Of a stretch of DNA of 45,615 bases, positions 1 through 9,287 are shown piece after piece. The position numbers and the translations under genes are program-made. The stretch covers positions 1 to 45,615 of the forward strand of contig JANYEQ010000076.1 in the NCBI GenBank assembly GCA_025363015.1, read 5' to 3'. Under the pieces are notes generated by a model, which worked only from the letters and a program-made list of their open reading frames with translations, had not been told where the DNA came from and did no database searches. Numbering within the stretch: position 1 is the first letter of the stretch; every line of letters begins with the position of its first letter. The DNA comes from Bacteroidota bacterium (lineage in GTDB: Bacteria; Bacteroidota; Bacteroidia; B-17B0; Aurantibacillaceae).

Positions 1-190
1 TAAATACTTATTCTATATTTTTGACCGTTGGGGAGAAAAATTATTTACTTCAAAAGATTTTGCAACCGGTTGGGACGGCACTTACAACGAACAACCATGC
101 AAAAACGACGTATACGTATACAAAATTATTTTAACCAACAGCTTTGGTAAAGTCATTGAAAAAACTGGACATGTAACACTAAATAGGTAA
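1..190 (+). CDS. C-terminal end of a T9SS type-B secreted protein (5' end outside window)
   Basis: An open frame runs from base 2 to a TAA at 188-190 and encodes the last 62 residues of a longer protein. The residues match the gliding-motility-associated C-terminal (type-B T9SS sorting) domain: an IFDRWGEKLF strand, then a GWDGTYN turn, then a DVYVYKI strand, ending with a short conserved strand at the terminus. In known members this domain directs export across the outer membrane by the type IX system and attachment to the cell surface. The function of the exported body cannot be judged because it lies outside the window. The gene is followed after 8 bases by a small HhH gene on the same strand. 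Confidence 0.85.
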   Translation, partial: KYLFYIFDRWGEKLFTSKDFATGWDGTYNEQPCKNDVYVYKIILTNSFGKVIEKTGHVTLNR

Positions 191-198
191 GAGATTGG

Positions 199-495
199 AT
201 GACAGACAAAGATTTAGTTTACAAACAAAAGGTTTTAAAACAATTTCAAACAATACCAAGCATTGGCAAAGCGTGTTCACTCGATTTATGGGATATTGGC
301 TTAAGAAAAATAGAAGACCTAAAAGGTAAAAATCCTACTGTTTTATACAATAAATTAAATACAGTTACAGGATTAACACATGATATATGTATGCTTTATA
401 CATTTAGGTGTGCCGTATATTATGCCACAGAAAAACAACATGACTTAGAAAAATTAAATTGGTGGTATTGGAAAAATAAAAAGTATTTAGATTAA
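199..495 (+). CDS. Small helix-hairpin-helix (Cdd1 / 'pathogenicity locus'-like) protein
   Basis: A 98-residue protein with ATG start, 8 bases after the T9SS gene. An HhH-like segment at about residues 18-45 (IPSIGKACSLDLWDIGL, then DLKGK) is followed by a conserved C-terminal half with DICMLYTFRCAVYYA and the W-rich LNWWYWK. This pattern matches the Cdd1 family (Pfam 'Pathogenicity locus'), whose biochemical role is not established. The HhH motif suggests nucleic-acid binding, by inference only. The name 'pathogenicity locus' is historical and implies no virulence. Length is normal for the family. Confidence 0.75.
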   Translation: MTDKDLVYKQKVLKQFQTIPSIGKACSLDLWDIGLRKIEDLKGKNPTVLYNKLNTVTGLTHDICMLYTFRCAVYYATEKQHDLEKLNWWYWKNKKYLD

Positions 496-546
496 AATAT
501 TAATTTAAGTTTATTAATTCTTTCTTAAAGTATAAAAATTAAATTG

Positions 547-2031
547 CTATTTAGATGAGGTTTTTATCAATAACAACACGCAAAAGGTTATTAAAGCGTT
601 TATAACAATTAGCTCGTTACCAATTTGATAACCTTGTGGGTAATTTAAATTTATTGTTTTTACAAGGTAACAAATTAATGGGCCAACTATACAGGCAATA
701 GGCACTAACTTATCTTTAAAATTAAGTTTAGTAAACAATCCGGCAGCAAACAAAGCTAATAAAGGTCCGTAAGTATAGCCCGCCAACATTAAAATAGTAT
801 TTACAATTGCTGTTTTATTAAGCCAATTAAATACTAAAATAATAAACCATAAAACTACTGCAAAACCAATATGAATAAATGTTCGGTACTTTTTCTTTTT
901 TTCTTCTGATAGTTTTTTATTGTTATCGAACTCTAAAATATCAATATAAGTACTAGTAGTAAGCGTTGTTAACACACTATCGGCACTACTAAAGGTGGCA
1001 GCGGTTAATCCTATTATAAAAACTAAACCAGCATAGGCCCCTAAATTATTTAATGCCAAGTTAGGAAAAACTTTATCAGTTAATGTTTTGCCTGTAAGGG
1101 CATCGACAGGTAAACTTAAATGAGCAAAATTATAATACTCAAATAATAAAACGCCTAATGATAAAAAGAAAACATTTACAATTACCATGGTAATACTAAA
1201 CCAAAAAATATTTTTTTGTGCATCTTTTAGCGATTTACAACTAAGGTTTTTTTGCATCATGTTTTGGTCTAAACCCGTCATTGCTGTTGCTATAAAAATA
1301 CCCCCAATAAATTCTTTAAAAAAGAAATTTGATTTTTTGAAATCCCAAAAAAATGTTTCAGAATAATTTGAATTATAAATTGTAGATATGGCTTTACCAA
1401 AACCAATATCCATTTTACTAATAATAGCAGCAATAGAAAGCACTACGCCCAATACTAAAAAAAGTGATTGTATAGAATCAGTATATACCAAGGTTTTAAT
1501 GCCCCCTCTATAGGTATATAATAACATTAATACTAAAATAATAGAAACGCTTAATGCAAACGGAATTTTTATAGTTGTGAATTGATCAAACACAAAATAT
1601 TGTATAACACTTGCGGCTAAATATAATCTACCAGCAGCACCTAATAAACGAGAGATTATAAAAAATACGCTTCCTGTTTTTTGAGTTATTTTACCAAAAC
1701 GTTTTTCTAAATATTCGTAAACCGAAATTAAATTAAGTTTATAGTAAATAGGCAATAAAACATGAGAAATAATAAAATAACCTACAAAATAACCCAACAC
1801 CAATTGTAAATACGAAAAATGATTTGTGCCCACAGTGCCAGGAACAGAGATATAAGTAACCCCACTGAGCGAATCGCCAATCATACCAAAGGCTACTAAA
1901 TACCAAGCACTTTGTTTATTACCTATAAAATAGCTATTTGCTGAGCTTTTACGAGAAGTAACCCAACCAATTAGTAAAAGCAATAAAAAATAAACTGCAA
2001 TAAAGCCAAGTATTAATGCGGGCGAAATCAT
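547..2031 (-). CDS. Sodium:solute symporter family (SSS) permease
   Basis: A polytopic inner-membrane protein of about 494 residues with more than twelve hydrophobic segments and the SSS signature region (YFIGNKQSAWYLVAFGMIGDSLSG near the N terminus, and ATFSSADSVLTTLTTSTYID in the second half). SSS proteins import small solutes with Na+; the substrate cannot be read from sequence. The frame extends to an upstream ATG at 2091. I chose the ATG at 2031 because MISPALILGFIAVYF is a normal SSS N terminus and because a TAnnTTTG element sits just before it, inside the longer version. It is divergent from recR across a short intergenic gap. The stop codon is TAG. Confidence 0.88.
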   Translation of the reverse strand: MISPALILGFIAVYFLLLLLIGWVTSRKSSANSYFIGNKQSAWYLVAFGMIGDSLSGVTYISVPGTVGTNHFSYLQLVLGYFVGYFIISHVLLPIYYKLNLISVYEYLEKRFGKITQKTGSVFFIISRLLGAAGRLYLAASVIQYFVFDQFTTIKIPFALSVSIILVLMLLYTYRGGIKTLVYTDSIQSLFLVLGVVLSIAAIISKMDIGFGKAISTIYNSNYSETFFWDFKKSNFFFKEFIGGIFIATAMTGLDQNMMQKNLSCKSLKDAQKNIFWFSITMVIVNVFFLSLGVLLFEYYNFAHLSLPVDALTGKTLTDKVFPNLALNNLGAYAGLVFIIGLTAATFSSADSVLTTLTTSTYIDILEFDNNKKLSEEKKKKYRTFIHIGFAVVLWFIILVFNWLNKTAIVNTILMLAGYTYGPLLALFAAGLFTKLNFKDKLVPIACIVGPLICYLVKTINLNYPQGYQIGNELIVINALITFCVLLLIKTSSK

Positions 2032-2036
2032 AATTA

Positions 2037-2044
2037 CAAATGTA
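2037..2044 (-). promoter_or_regulatory. Possible -7 element of the SSS permease gene
   Basis: Reverse-strand TACATTTG fits the Bacteroidota -7 consensus TAnnTTTG. It lies 5 bases before the ATG at 2031, so transcripts would be leaderless or nearly so. No clear TTG -33 element is visible, so the call is weak. Confidence 0.3.
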
Positions 2045-2114
2045 AATGTTGTTTGGTTACTTGTAATTAAGCTTAAAATAGTTCTAAACAATTAATAAGT
2101 GAATAAGTAAGCGC

Positions 2115-2143
2115 TTGTATTTTTTAGCTTTTTACTATTTTTG
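2115..2143 (+). promoter_or_regulatory. Promoter of recR (-33 TTG, -7 TATTTTTG)
   Basis: TTG at 2115-2117 is separated by 18 bases from TATTTTTG at 2136-2143, a good match to the Bacteroidota primary-sigma promoter in both elements and spacing. The predicted transcription start is about 2147-2150, which coincides with the TTG start codon preferred here for recR. Confidence 0.55.
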
Positions 2144-2149
2144 TATGAA

Positions 2150-2767
2150 TTGCAATTTAGCTCTAAAATAATTGAACAAGCCGTTGATGCCTTTGGCAGT
2201 TTACCAGGTGTAGGAAAAAAAACAGCCTTACGTTTTGTGTTGCATGTTATAAAGCAAGATATACACAGTGCTCAAAATATAAGTAAACTTATTTTACAGC
2301 TAAAAAACGATTTAAAATTTTGCATAAAATGCCATAACATTAGCGAAAACAATGTGTGTGATATTTGCTCAAACCTAAGTAGAGACGAAAGTATTATTTG
2401 TGTAGTGCAGGATTATAGAGACGTGTTAGCAATCGAAAATACTGGACTTTACAAAGGTCATTACCATGTTTTGGGCGGCTTAATTTCGCCATTAGAAGGT
2501 ATTGGACCTAGTAATTTAGCGATTGAAACCTTATTAGAAAAATTAAATAACAATACCGTTACCGAAATTATTTTAGCCTTAAATGCAACTATGGAAGGCG
2601 AAACAACCTCGTTTTATATTTTTAGAAAAATTGCGCCCTACTCTATTAAATTAAGTGCTATAGCCCGAGGCATTGCCGTGGGTGATGAGTTAGAATATAC
2701 CGATGAGATTACACTTGGTCGATCTATCACCAACCGTGTACCTTTTGATTCATTATTAAAAAAATAA
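2150..2767 (+). CDS. recR: Recombination mediator protein RecR
   Basis: RecR works with RecO (and RecF) to load RecA on gapped DNA. The protein shows the N-terminal HhH (LPGVGKKTALRFVLHV), a four-cysteine zinc finger (CIKCHNISENNVCDIC) and a Toprim domain (VVQDYRDVLAIE, then HVLGGLISPLEGIGP), at about 205 residues, the family's usual size. No ATG is available in frame: candidate starts are TTG at 2141 and TTG at 2150. I chose 2150 because homologues begin M-x-F-S-S-K and because 2141 lies inside the predicted promoter. An out-of-frame ATG at 2145 leads to a stop after eight codons. It is followed by wecB after one base. Confidence 0.95.
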   Translation: MQFSSKIIEQAVDAFGSLPGVGKKTALRFVLHVIKQDIHSAQNISKLILQLKNDLKFCIKCHNISENNVCDICSNLSRDESIICVVQDYRDVLAIENTGLYKGHYHVLGGLISPLEGIGPSNLAIETLLEKLNNNTVTEIILALNATMEGETTSFYIFRKIAPYSIKLSAIARGIAVGDELEYTDEITLGRSITNRVPFDSLLKK

Positions 2768-2768
2768 A

Positions 2769-3920
2769 ATGATAAAAATTGTTACTATTATTGGCGCTCG
2801 TCCGCAAATTATTAAAGCGGCTGCTTTAAGCCGAGCTATTAAAACAAAATTTAATACAAAAATTACTGAAGTAATTGTGCACACGGGTCAACATTACGAT
2901 GCCAATATGAGTCAAATTTTTTTTGAAGAACTTCTAATACCCCAACCCAATTACAATTTAAATGTAGGCAGTGGAAGCCACGGCAAACAAACCGCCACAA
3001 TGATTACAGGTATTGAAGAAATTTTAATGACCGAAAAACCAAATGCTATTGTGCTGTATGGCGATACTAACTCTACACTTGCTGGTGCAATTGCTGCTAG
3101 TAAAATTCATATTCCGGTAGTGCATATTGAGGCAGGATTACGTTCGTTTAACAAAACCATGCCCGAAGAAGTAAACCGTATTATGGCCGACCATATAAGC
3201 ACACTTTTATTTTCGCCAACACAAACAGGTTTTACAAATTTATTAAACGAAGGTTTTAAAAAAGATAACCCTGCCCCCTACTCTGCCAACAACCCAAAAA
3301 TATACCATTGTGGCGATGTGATGTACGATAACAGTTTATACTTTAGCAACATTTCAGATATTAAAACTGAAATTATAACCAAACTAAACCTTACAAAAAA
3401 TAATTTTATTCTCGCTACCATTCATCGTAATAACAATACCGACGAGCCTTTGCGACTAAACGCACTTTTTAAATCCTTAAACGATATTTCTATCGAAAAT
3501 AATATAGATGTTATACTACCGCTTCATCCGCGTACTGCAAAATTATTACAAACTAATTTGTCCACCGAAATATACCAACAAGTTTCATCAAACAAAAGAT
3601 TAAAAATAATAGAACCTGCCAGTTTTTTAGAAATGATTGCGCTCGAAAAAAATTGCAAATTAGTAATGACAGATAGTGGAGGCGTTCAAAAAGAAGCTTT
3701 TTATTTTGAAAAACCCTGTATCATCCTTCGCCCCGAAACCGAATGGGTGGAGTTGGTAGAATGTGGTACAGCTATAATTACAGATGCAGATGAAATTAAA
3801 ATTAAAACCGCTTATGATACATTAACAATGGCGAAGGATTTAAAATTTCCAAAACTATACGGCTCGGGTAATGCTGCCGAATTTATTTGTGAAGAAATAA
3901 TTAATAATTTACAACACTAA
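2769..3920 (+). CDS. wecB: UDP-N-acetylglucosamine 2-epimerase (non-hydrolysing)
   Basis: Interconverts UDP-GlcNAc and UDP-ManNAc, supplying ManNAc-type sugars for surface polysaccharides. The 383-residue protein has the GARPQIIKAA N terminus, the HTGQHYD motif, GDTNSTLAGA, HIEAGLRSFN and MPEEVNRIMAD, and the C-terminal TDSGGVQKEAF and RPETEWVELVE typical of the bacterial epimerases. It begins one base after recR and is probably cotranscribed with it. No other polysaccharide gene is adjacent. Its TAA overlaps the stop of the convergent nitronate monooxygenase gene by four bases. Confidence 0.95.
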   Translation: MIKIVTIIGARPQIIKAAALSRAIKTKFNTKITEVIVHTGQHYDANMSQIFFEELLIPQPNYNLNVGSGSHGKQTATMITGIEEILMTEKPNAIVLYGDTNSTLAGAIAASKIHIPVVHIEAGLRSFNKTMPEEVNRIMADHISTLLFSPTQTGFTNLLNEGFKKDNPAPYSANNPKIYHCGDVMYDNSLYFSNISDIKTEIITKLNLTKNNFILATIHRNNNTDEPLRLNALFKSLNDISIENNIDVILPLHPRTAKLLQTNLSTEIYQQVSSNKRLKIIEPASFLEMIALEKNCKLVMTDSGGVQKEAFYFEKPCIILRPETEWVELVECGTAIITDADEIKIKTAYDTLTMAKDLKFPKLYGSGNAAEFICEEIINNLQH

Positions 3921-4870
3921 ACATCTATATTTTTTAAACCATTAATAGTAGCTTTAAATTCTTCATAAATTTCTTCTACTATTTGTGCTGCGGGTTTTTC
4001 ACTATTAATCATAGCGCTTACTTGACCAATTTCTAATTCGCCTTCGTTTAAATCGCCTTCAAACATACCCTTTTTAGCACGGGCTCTACCTAATAACTCC
4101 GCTAACTCTTCGGAAGATGCACCACGTTTTTCAGCATCATTAATTAAATTAAAAAATTTATTTTTTATTAAACGAACTGGCGTTAATTGTTTTAGGGTTA
4201 ATTGAGTATCTCCTTCTTTTGCCTCAAGCACTGCGTTTTTAAAATTTTGATGAGCACTACTTTCAGGCGACGCTACAAAACGGCTTCCAACTTGCACTGC
4301 ATCAGCACCCAAACAAAATGCGGCGGCCATTTGAGAGCCAGTAGCAATGCCTCCAGCGGCAATTAAAGGTAAGGTAACAGCTTTTTTTATTTGTGGAATT
4401 AAAACCATGGTAGTAGTTTCTTCTCTACCATTATGCCCACCAGCTTCAAAGCCTTCGGCTACAATGGCATCTACCCCAGCATCCTGACATTTAATAGCAA
4501 ATTTTACAGCGCTTACAACGTGTACAACAATAATGCCATGCTGTTTTAAATAGCTAGTAAATGTTTTTGGGTTACCAGCACTTGTAAATACTATTTTAAC
4601 ACCTTCTTCAATAATTATTTTAATATGCTCTTCAATATTTGGGTAAAGTAAAGGTACATTAACGCCAAAAGGTTTATTGGTGGCAGCTTTACATTTTTTA
4701 ATTTGCATGCGTAATACATCAGGGTACATACTACCCGAACCTATTAAACCAAGCCCGCCAGCATTACTAACGGCACTAGCCAGTTCCCAGCCGCTACACC
4801 AAATCATACCTGCTTGTATAATAGGTTTTTCAATCTTAAATAAATCACAAATTAAATTGTTTGTCATCAT
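3917..4870 (-). CDS. Nitronate monooxygenase / 2-nitropropane dioxygenase-like FMN enzyme
   Basis: A 317-residue TIM-barrel flavoprotein. Family features are the N-terminal KPIIQAGMIWCSG, SNAGGLGLIGSGS, the phosphate-binding region LPLIAAGGIATG and GADAVQVGSRFVAS, and a central EGFEAGGHNG that aligns with the catalytic-loop histidine of this superfamily. Members oxidise nitronates; the related FabK is an enoyl-ACP reductase, and sequence alone does not fully separate the two. Two adjacent ATGs (4870 and 4867) could start it. It is the last gene of a reverse run after prfA and a methyltransferase (5-base gap). It ends with TAG. Confidence 0.88.
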   Translation of the reverse strand: MMTNNLICDLFKIEKPIIQAGMIWCSGWELASAVSNAGGLGLIGSGSMYPDVLRMQIKKCKAATNKPFGVNVPLLYPNIEEHIKIIIEEGVKIVFTSAGNPKTFTSYLKQHGIIVVHVVSAVKFAIKCQDAGVDAIVAEGFEAGGHNGREETTTMVLIPQIKKAVTLPLIAAGGIATGSQMAAAFCLGADAVQVGSRFVASPESSAHQNFKNAVLEAKEGDTQLTLKQLTPVRLIKNKFFNLINDAEKRGASSEELAELLGRARAKKGMFEGDLNEGELEIGQVSAMINSEKPAAQIVEEIYEEFKATINGLKNIDV

Positions 4871-4875
4871 ACAAA

Positions 4876-5586
4876 TTATTTATTGATAGTGTTATTTTTT
4901 GTGAGTACTAATATAGAATAGCCCCCAATGGTTTTAGTACAAAATTTTTTATTGAGTTTAAATAAAACCTTACGCGCTACATTTATAACTTTTTGTTTAA
5001 AATTAGTGGCAGTGCTTATGGGAGGGGTGTACATTTTATCAATTACAGTAAAACCATAATCGGCTAAAATGTTTAAAATAAAGTCTTCAGTAAAGTTATG
5101 TATGTGCCCTACTCTATCTTTTGATTCGATGAGCATTTTTTCTCTAAAGAGGGTCCATACATACATATCTAATGGTATATGAAAAAGTGTGTAGTTACTT
5201 TTTTTAGAAATGCTGTTTAAAAATACAAAGTAATTATCTAAATGTTCAATGACATCAATTACCAGTAGTAAATCATAAAAACTAGTATTACTGCTAGTGG
5301 TAATATCGCTAAGCTCAAAAGTAATTTTATTGGTTTGCTTTGTTTTAGCTATTTGTATGGCTTCCGCAGAAATATCGAACCCGTAAAAGTGAGTTACCGT
5401 TTTTAAATGAGGTTCTAATTCTACTAATATTTGCCCGCTGCCACAGCCAACTTCGGCTACTGTTTTAAATGGTATTGCTTTTTTGTTTAATAATTGTACA
5501 ATTTTATTTGCTTTAAAGGGTGCATCTTCTTCGTGCCAAGTTGGGTTATTATTTAAGTAGGTGCTATTGTTATAAATATCCTTCAT
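4876..5586 (-). CDS. Class I SAM-dependent methyltransferase
   Basis: A 236-residue protein with a Rossmann methyltransferase core: motif I VAEVGCGSGQ at about residues 42-51, the acidic FYGFDIS after the second strand, ELSDIT, and the LLLVIDVIEHLDNY post-motif segment. It resembles the Methyltransf_11/23 group, which act on small molecules or glycan precursors; the substrate is unknown. It lies between prfA and the nitronate monooxygenase gene with 5-14-base gaps, so it is likely cotranscribed. It is not PrmC, the release-factor methyltransferase often found beside prfA, since the NPPY motif is absent. Confidence 0.85.
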   Translation of the reverse strand: MKDIYNNSTYLNNNPTWHEEDAPFKANKIVQLLNKKAIPFKTVAEVGCGSGQILVELEPHLKTVTHFYGFDISAEAIQIAKTKQTNKITFELSDITTSSNTSFYDLLLVIDVIEHLDNYFVFLNSISKKSNYTLFHIPLDMYVWTLFREKMLIESKDRVGHIHNFTEDFILNILADYGFTVIDKMYTPPISTATNFKQKVINVARKVLFKLNKKFCTKTIGGYSILVLTKNNTINK

Positions 5587-5600
5587 AAATTAATAAAGTG

Positions 5601-6671
5601 TTACAAGCCACCCTCTTTTAAGCGTTCGGCATTTTCGGCAAATTGTAATTTATCAATCATTTCTTGTATATCGCCGTTTACAAAGTTTTCTAAATCGTAA
5701 AGAGTTTCGTTGATGCGATGATCGGTAATACGGTTTTGCGGGTAATTATAGGTTCTAATTTTTGCACTTCTATCGCCAGTAGTAACCATTGTTTTACGTT
5801 TTTTAGTAGTTTCTTCTAAACGTTTTTGGTACTCAATATCGTAAATTTTACTACGCAACATATTCATAGCTTTTTCGCGGTTACCTAATTGGTTACGCTC
5901 AGTTTGGCAAGTAACAACCAAGCCTGTGGGTTTGTGGGTTAAAATCACTTTACTCTCTACCTTATTTACGTTTTGCCCACCGGCGCCACCACTTCGGGCA
6001 GTTGCCATTTCAATATCGCTATCTTTAATCTCTACATCTAACTCCTCGGCTTCGGGTAATACTACTACGCTGGCGGCACTTGTGTGTACACGACCTTGGG
6101 CTTCGGTGGCAGGTACACGTTGTACACGATGCACTCCACTTTCAAACTTTAAAATACCGTAAGCACCAGGGGCAGTAACATTAAAAACTATTTCTTTAAA
6201 GCCCCCCATTGTGCCAGGGCTTGTATCTACAATTTCTATTTTAAAGTTTTTAGTTTCGCAATAGCGGCTGTACATTTCAAAAAGGTTTCCTGCAAAAATA
6301 CTGGCTTCATCGCCACCAGTGCCAGCTCGTAATTCCATTACACAGTTTTTAGCATCTTCAGGGTCTTTAGGTATTAGCATTAGCCTAATTTGTTCGGTTA
6401 AAGTAGTTTCTTTTAACCTGTTATCTTCTAGTTCGGCCTTGGCCATATCTAAAAAATCTTTATCTTTTTCGGTGGCTAATATTTGTTTAGCACTCTCCAT
6501 ATCGGCTAGTACTTTTTTGTATTCATCTATCACTTTTACCACTAAACCTAACTCTTTATACTCAATATTTAATTTTTTAAATAATTTCATATCGGCAATA
6601 ATGGTAGGATCTGCCAATTTTAATTCCACATCTTGGTAGCGGCGTTTTATTTCTTCTAACTTATCAATCAT
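5601..6671 (-). CDS. prfA: Peptide chain release factor 1
   Basis: Recognises UAA and UAG and triggers peptide release. The protein has 356 residues, standard for RF1. It shows the PAT tripeptide that reads the stop codon, within [18 protein letters not shown], and the catalytic GGQ in [14 protein letters not shown], with the long N-terminal helical domain before them. ATG start; first gene of a three-gene reverse cluster. The genes in this window use almost only RF1 stops (TAA, TAG). Confidence 0.97.
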   Translation of the reverse strand: MIDKLEEIKRRYQDVELKLADPTIIADMKLFKKLNIEYKELGLVVKVIDEYKKVLADMESAKQILATEKDKDFLDMAKAELEDNRLKETTLTEQIRLMLIPKDPEDAKNCVMELRAGTGGDEASIFAGNLFEMYSRYCETKNFKIEIVDTSPGTMGGFKEIVFNVTAPGAYGILKFESGVHRVQRVPATEAQGRVHTSAASVVVLPEAEELDVEIKDSDIEMATARSGGAGGQNVNKVESKVILTHKPTGLVVTCQTERNQLGNREKAMNMLRSKIYDIEYQKRLEETTKKRKTMVTTGDRSAKIRTYNYPQNRITDHRINETLYDLENFVNGDIQEMIDKLQFAENAERLKEGGL

Positions 6672-6730
6672 AATTTTTACGAGGCGTAAATGTACTAAAA
6701 AATTAGGCTATTTAGTGTGTGTTTTTTGTT

Positions 6731-6738
6731 TATATTTG
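6731..6738 (+). promoter_or_regulatory. Likely -7 element for the OmpA/TSP3 gene
   Basis: TATATTTG matches TAnnTTTG, 22 bases before the ATG at 6761. There is no convincing TTG at -33. Confidence 0.4.
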
Positions 6739-6760
6739 AAGCCTACAATTTTATATAATT

Positions 6761-9226
6761 ATGAAAAAAATACTACCTTTTTTATTTATTACCATATTTT
6801 TTAAAACCCAAGCGCAAGACTATTTAGGCTTACAAAGTAGCAATTATGCTGGCGTAATTGGTGCTATTAGCAACCCTGCAAATATAGTAGATGGCCGCTT
6901 AAAATTTGATATGGTATTAGTAGGCGCCAACGTAACAGCAGATAATAACTACGTAGGCATAAAACATAATACCATTAGCGGTGCTAAATTAAAAAAGGTA
7001 TCTGTAACCGATAAAAATGGCGTTACTACCACACAATACACTGTTACAGGTTACGCACCATCGTGGGATAACCAAGACAAACTATCTCCCGATTATTGGA
7101 AAAATAATTTAATTACTAACGATAATAGTAAAAGTAAAAGTATTTACTCATCTACTAGAGTTACTTTGCCATCATTTATGATACCTATTAACCGTAAAAA
7201 TGCCTTAGCGTTCAACTGGAGCTTACGTAATTATGTTAATATTGATGGGGTATCGCCTAGCTTAGCCAAATTAGCGTTTGAAGAGTTTAAATACCCTAGC
7301 CTTTGGATACAAGATTTAAATAACAAAAAATTAAGCATACAACAAATGGCTTGGGCAGAGTATGCTTTTACTTACGCCCGCGTTATAAAAGACGATAACC
7401 AACATTACTTTAAAGCTGGGGCTACTTTTAAATTACTACAAGGTCTTTCTGCAGCCTACATGTATATTAATAATTTAGATTATAAGTTTCCAATAGCATC
7501 AAAAGATACCATTAGTATTTTAAGTTCTGATGTGGCTTACGGACACTCTGATAATTTTGATTTTACACAAACCGACCCCACTAAATACTATAAATTTCAA
7601 TCGTACCCTGGTGTAGGTTTTGATATTGGTGGCGTATACGAATGGCGCCCCGATTACGAAAAGTATAAATACGAAATGGATAATGAAAAAGGTTTATGGC
7701 GTAACGATAAAAACAAATACAAACTAAAAGCAAGTTTTGCCATTGTAGATATTGGCGGCATTCGCTTTAAAAAAGGAAGCCTATCAAACGATTTTACAGC
7801 CAATATTAATAACTGGAATTTAAAACCTGTAAAAGTGAGTAGCGTAGGAGGTTTTGATAGTTTAATGCGTCAAAACTTTGGTAGCAAAGCCAGCGAAACT
7901 ACTTTTAAAATGGCATTACCCACTGCCATTAACGCCAATGTAGATTATAATATTTGGAAACCGTTTTACATTAACGTAATGGCAAACATTACCAACTTTA
8001 TGCAAAACCGCCAATCAAAAGTACACGAGTTTACAAATATTAGCATTGCCCCAAGGTTTGATCATAAATGGTTTGGTGTAACCCTACCGTTTAGCTATAA
8101 CACATTGGCAGCTTCGCGTGGCGATAACGTATTATTTGGCACCATGTTTAGAGCAGGGCCACTAGTAATTGGCACTAACGATTTACTACCCCTTCTGCGT
8201 AAAAAAGATGTGTATGGTGCCAATATTTACTTTTTACTTAAAGTGCCTATACCATACGGACGACCTCGCGATAGAGATAAAGATAAAATTAGCGATAAAA
8301 AAGACCTTTGTAAAGATGTACCAGGCGTTTGGGAATTTATGGGATGCCCTGATAAAGATGGCGACCACATCCCTGATAAGGATGATAAATGCCCCGATGT
8401 AGCTGGTGTTAAAGAATTACAAGGTTGCCCAGATAGAGATGGCGATGGTATTACTGATTTAGAAGATGCCTGCCCAGATGATAAAGGCTTAGCAGAGTTT
8501 AAAGGTTGTCCAGACCGTGATGGCGATAAAATTATTGATAAAGATGATGAATGCCCTGATAATGCTGGTTTAGTTGAGTTTATGGGTTGCCCCGATAAAG
8601 ATGGTGATGGCACTCCTGATAAGTTAGATGCTTGCCCAGATTTATTTGGCCCTAAAGAATACAAAGGTTGCCCAGATAGAGATGGTGATGGTACCTTAGA
8701 TAAAGATGATAAATGCCCTGATGTGGCTGGCCCTAAAGAAAACACAGGTTGCCCTTGGCCTGATACAGACAAAGATGGTATTTTAGATAAAGACGATGCC
8801 TGTCCTACAGTGCCTGGTGTAATTGCCTTTAAAGGTTGTCCACCACCGCCACCAGTAAAAGCAGCTGAGCAAAAAATTATTGAGCGTGCCTTCCAAAGCT
8901 TAGAATTTGCTACAGGAAAAGATATTATTAAAGCGGTATCTTTCCCATCGTTAAACGATTTAGCAAAATTATTAATCACCCACAAAGGCGATTGGAAGCT
9001 TAAATTAAGTGGCCATACCGATAACCAAGGTAATGCCGATGCCAATATGTTATTATCTGAAAAACGAAGTATTGCTACCAAAGCCTACTTAGTTAAAAAA
9101 GGTGTACCTGCTGATAATATTTTAACAGAATGGTTTGGTCAAACAATGCCAGTAGCTGATAACAATACTCCTAAAGGCCGTCAGAAAAATAGACGTGTGG
9201 AAATGAAAATTATATTTAAAGAATAA
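6761..9226 (+). CDS. DUF5723 / thrombospondin type-3 repeat / OmpA-domain outer membrane protein
   Basis: An 821-residue exported protein that probably links the outer membrane to peptidoglycan. A signal peptide covers residues 1-19 (hydrophobic core, cleavage after AQA). Residues about 20-500 resemble the DUF5723 beta-barrel (LGLQSSNYAGVIGAISNPAN). About 502-695 hold seven Asp-rich thrombospondin type-3 repeats (D-x-D-G-D ... D-x-C-P-D), expected to bind Ca2+. About 700-821 is an OmpA domain (KLSGHTDNQGNADAN, LSEKRSIATKAYL, GRQKNRRVEMKI) that binds the cell wall. It is monocistronic, with a -7 box upstream and a strong terminator downstream. Large DUF5723-OmpA proteins of this kind are common in the phylum; the exact role is unknown. 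Confidence 0.9.
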   Translation: MKKILPFLFITIFFKTQAQDYLGLQSSNYAGVIGAISNPANIVDGRLKFDMVLVGANVTADNNYVGIKHNTISGAKLKKVSVTDKNGVTTTQYTVTGYAPSWDNQDKLSPDYWKNNLITNDNSKSKSIYSSTRVTLPSFMIPINRKNALAFNWSLRNYVNIDGVSPSLAKLAFEEFKYPSLWIQDLNNKKLSIQQMAWAEYAFTYARVIKDDNQHYFKAGATFKLLQGLSAAYMYINNLDYKFPIASKDTISILSSDVAYGHSDNFDFTQTDPTKYYKFQSYPGVGFDIGGVYEWRPDYEKYKYEMDNEKGLWRNDKNKYKLKASFAIVDIGGIRFKKGSLSNDFTANINNWNLKPVKVSSVGGFDSLMRQNFGSKASETTFKMALPTAINANVDYNIWKPFYINVMANITNFMQNRQSKVHEFTNISIAPRFDHKWFGVTLPFSYNTLAASRGDNVLFGTMFRAGPLVIGTNDLLPLLRKKDVYGANIYFLLKVPIPYGRPRDRDKDKISDKKDLCKDVPGVWEFMGCPDKDGDHIPDKDDKCPDVAGVKELQGCPDRDGDGITDLEDACPDDKGLAEFKGCPDRDGDKIIDKDDECPDNAGLVEFMGCPDKDGDGTPDKLDACPDLFGPKEYKGCPDRDGDGTLDKDDKCPDVAGPKENTGCPWPDTDKDGILDKDDACPTVPGVIAFKGCPPPPPVKAAEQKIIERAFQSLEFATGKDIIKAVSFPSLNDLAKLLITHKGDWKLKLSGHTDNQGNADANMLLSEKRSIATKAYLVKKGVPADNILTEWFGQTMPVADNNTPKGRQKNRRVEMKIIFKE
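8262..8845 (+). repeat. Seven in-frame thrombospondin type-3 coding repeats (about 78 bp unit)
   Basis: Imperfect tandem repeats inside the OmpA-like gene. Each unit encodes about 26 residues of the pattern DxDGDxxxDxxDxCPDxxGxxxxxGCP. The sixth-to-seventh junction carries a small insertion (CPWPD). The Asp ladder is the calcium-binding signature. Similar units can recombine, so copy number may vary between strains. Confidence 0.85.
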
Positions 9227-9248
9227 GTATTAAACAACGTAGTATATT

Positions 9249-9287
9249 AAAAAAAAGCGTGTTAAGCAAACTAACACGCTTTTTTTG
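9249..9287 (+). terminator. Rho-independent terminator after the OmpA/TSP3 gene
   Basis: A perfect stem AGCGTGTTA / TAACACGCT with a 7-base loop, flanked by A6 on the left and T7 on the right. It is 25 bases after the stop codon and symmetrical enough to work in both directions. The 155 bases between it and purQ hold no other recognisable feature. Confidence 0.85.

Noticed and set aside
8227-9081. Long reverse-strand open frame (284 codons) across the OmpA/TSP3 gene
   Set aside because: It is the antisense of the Asp-rich repeats; the codon pattern of the forward gene keeps it open. Its Ser/Pro-rich product has no plausible fold.
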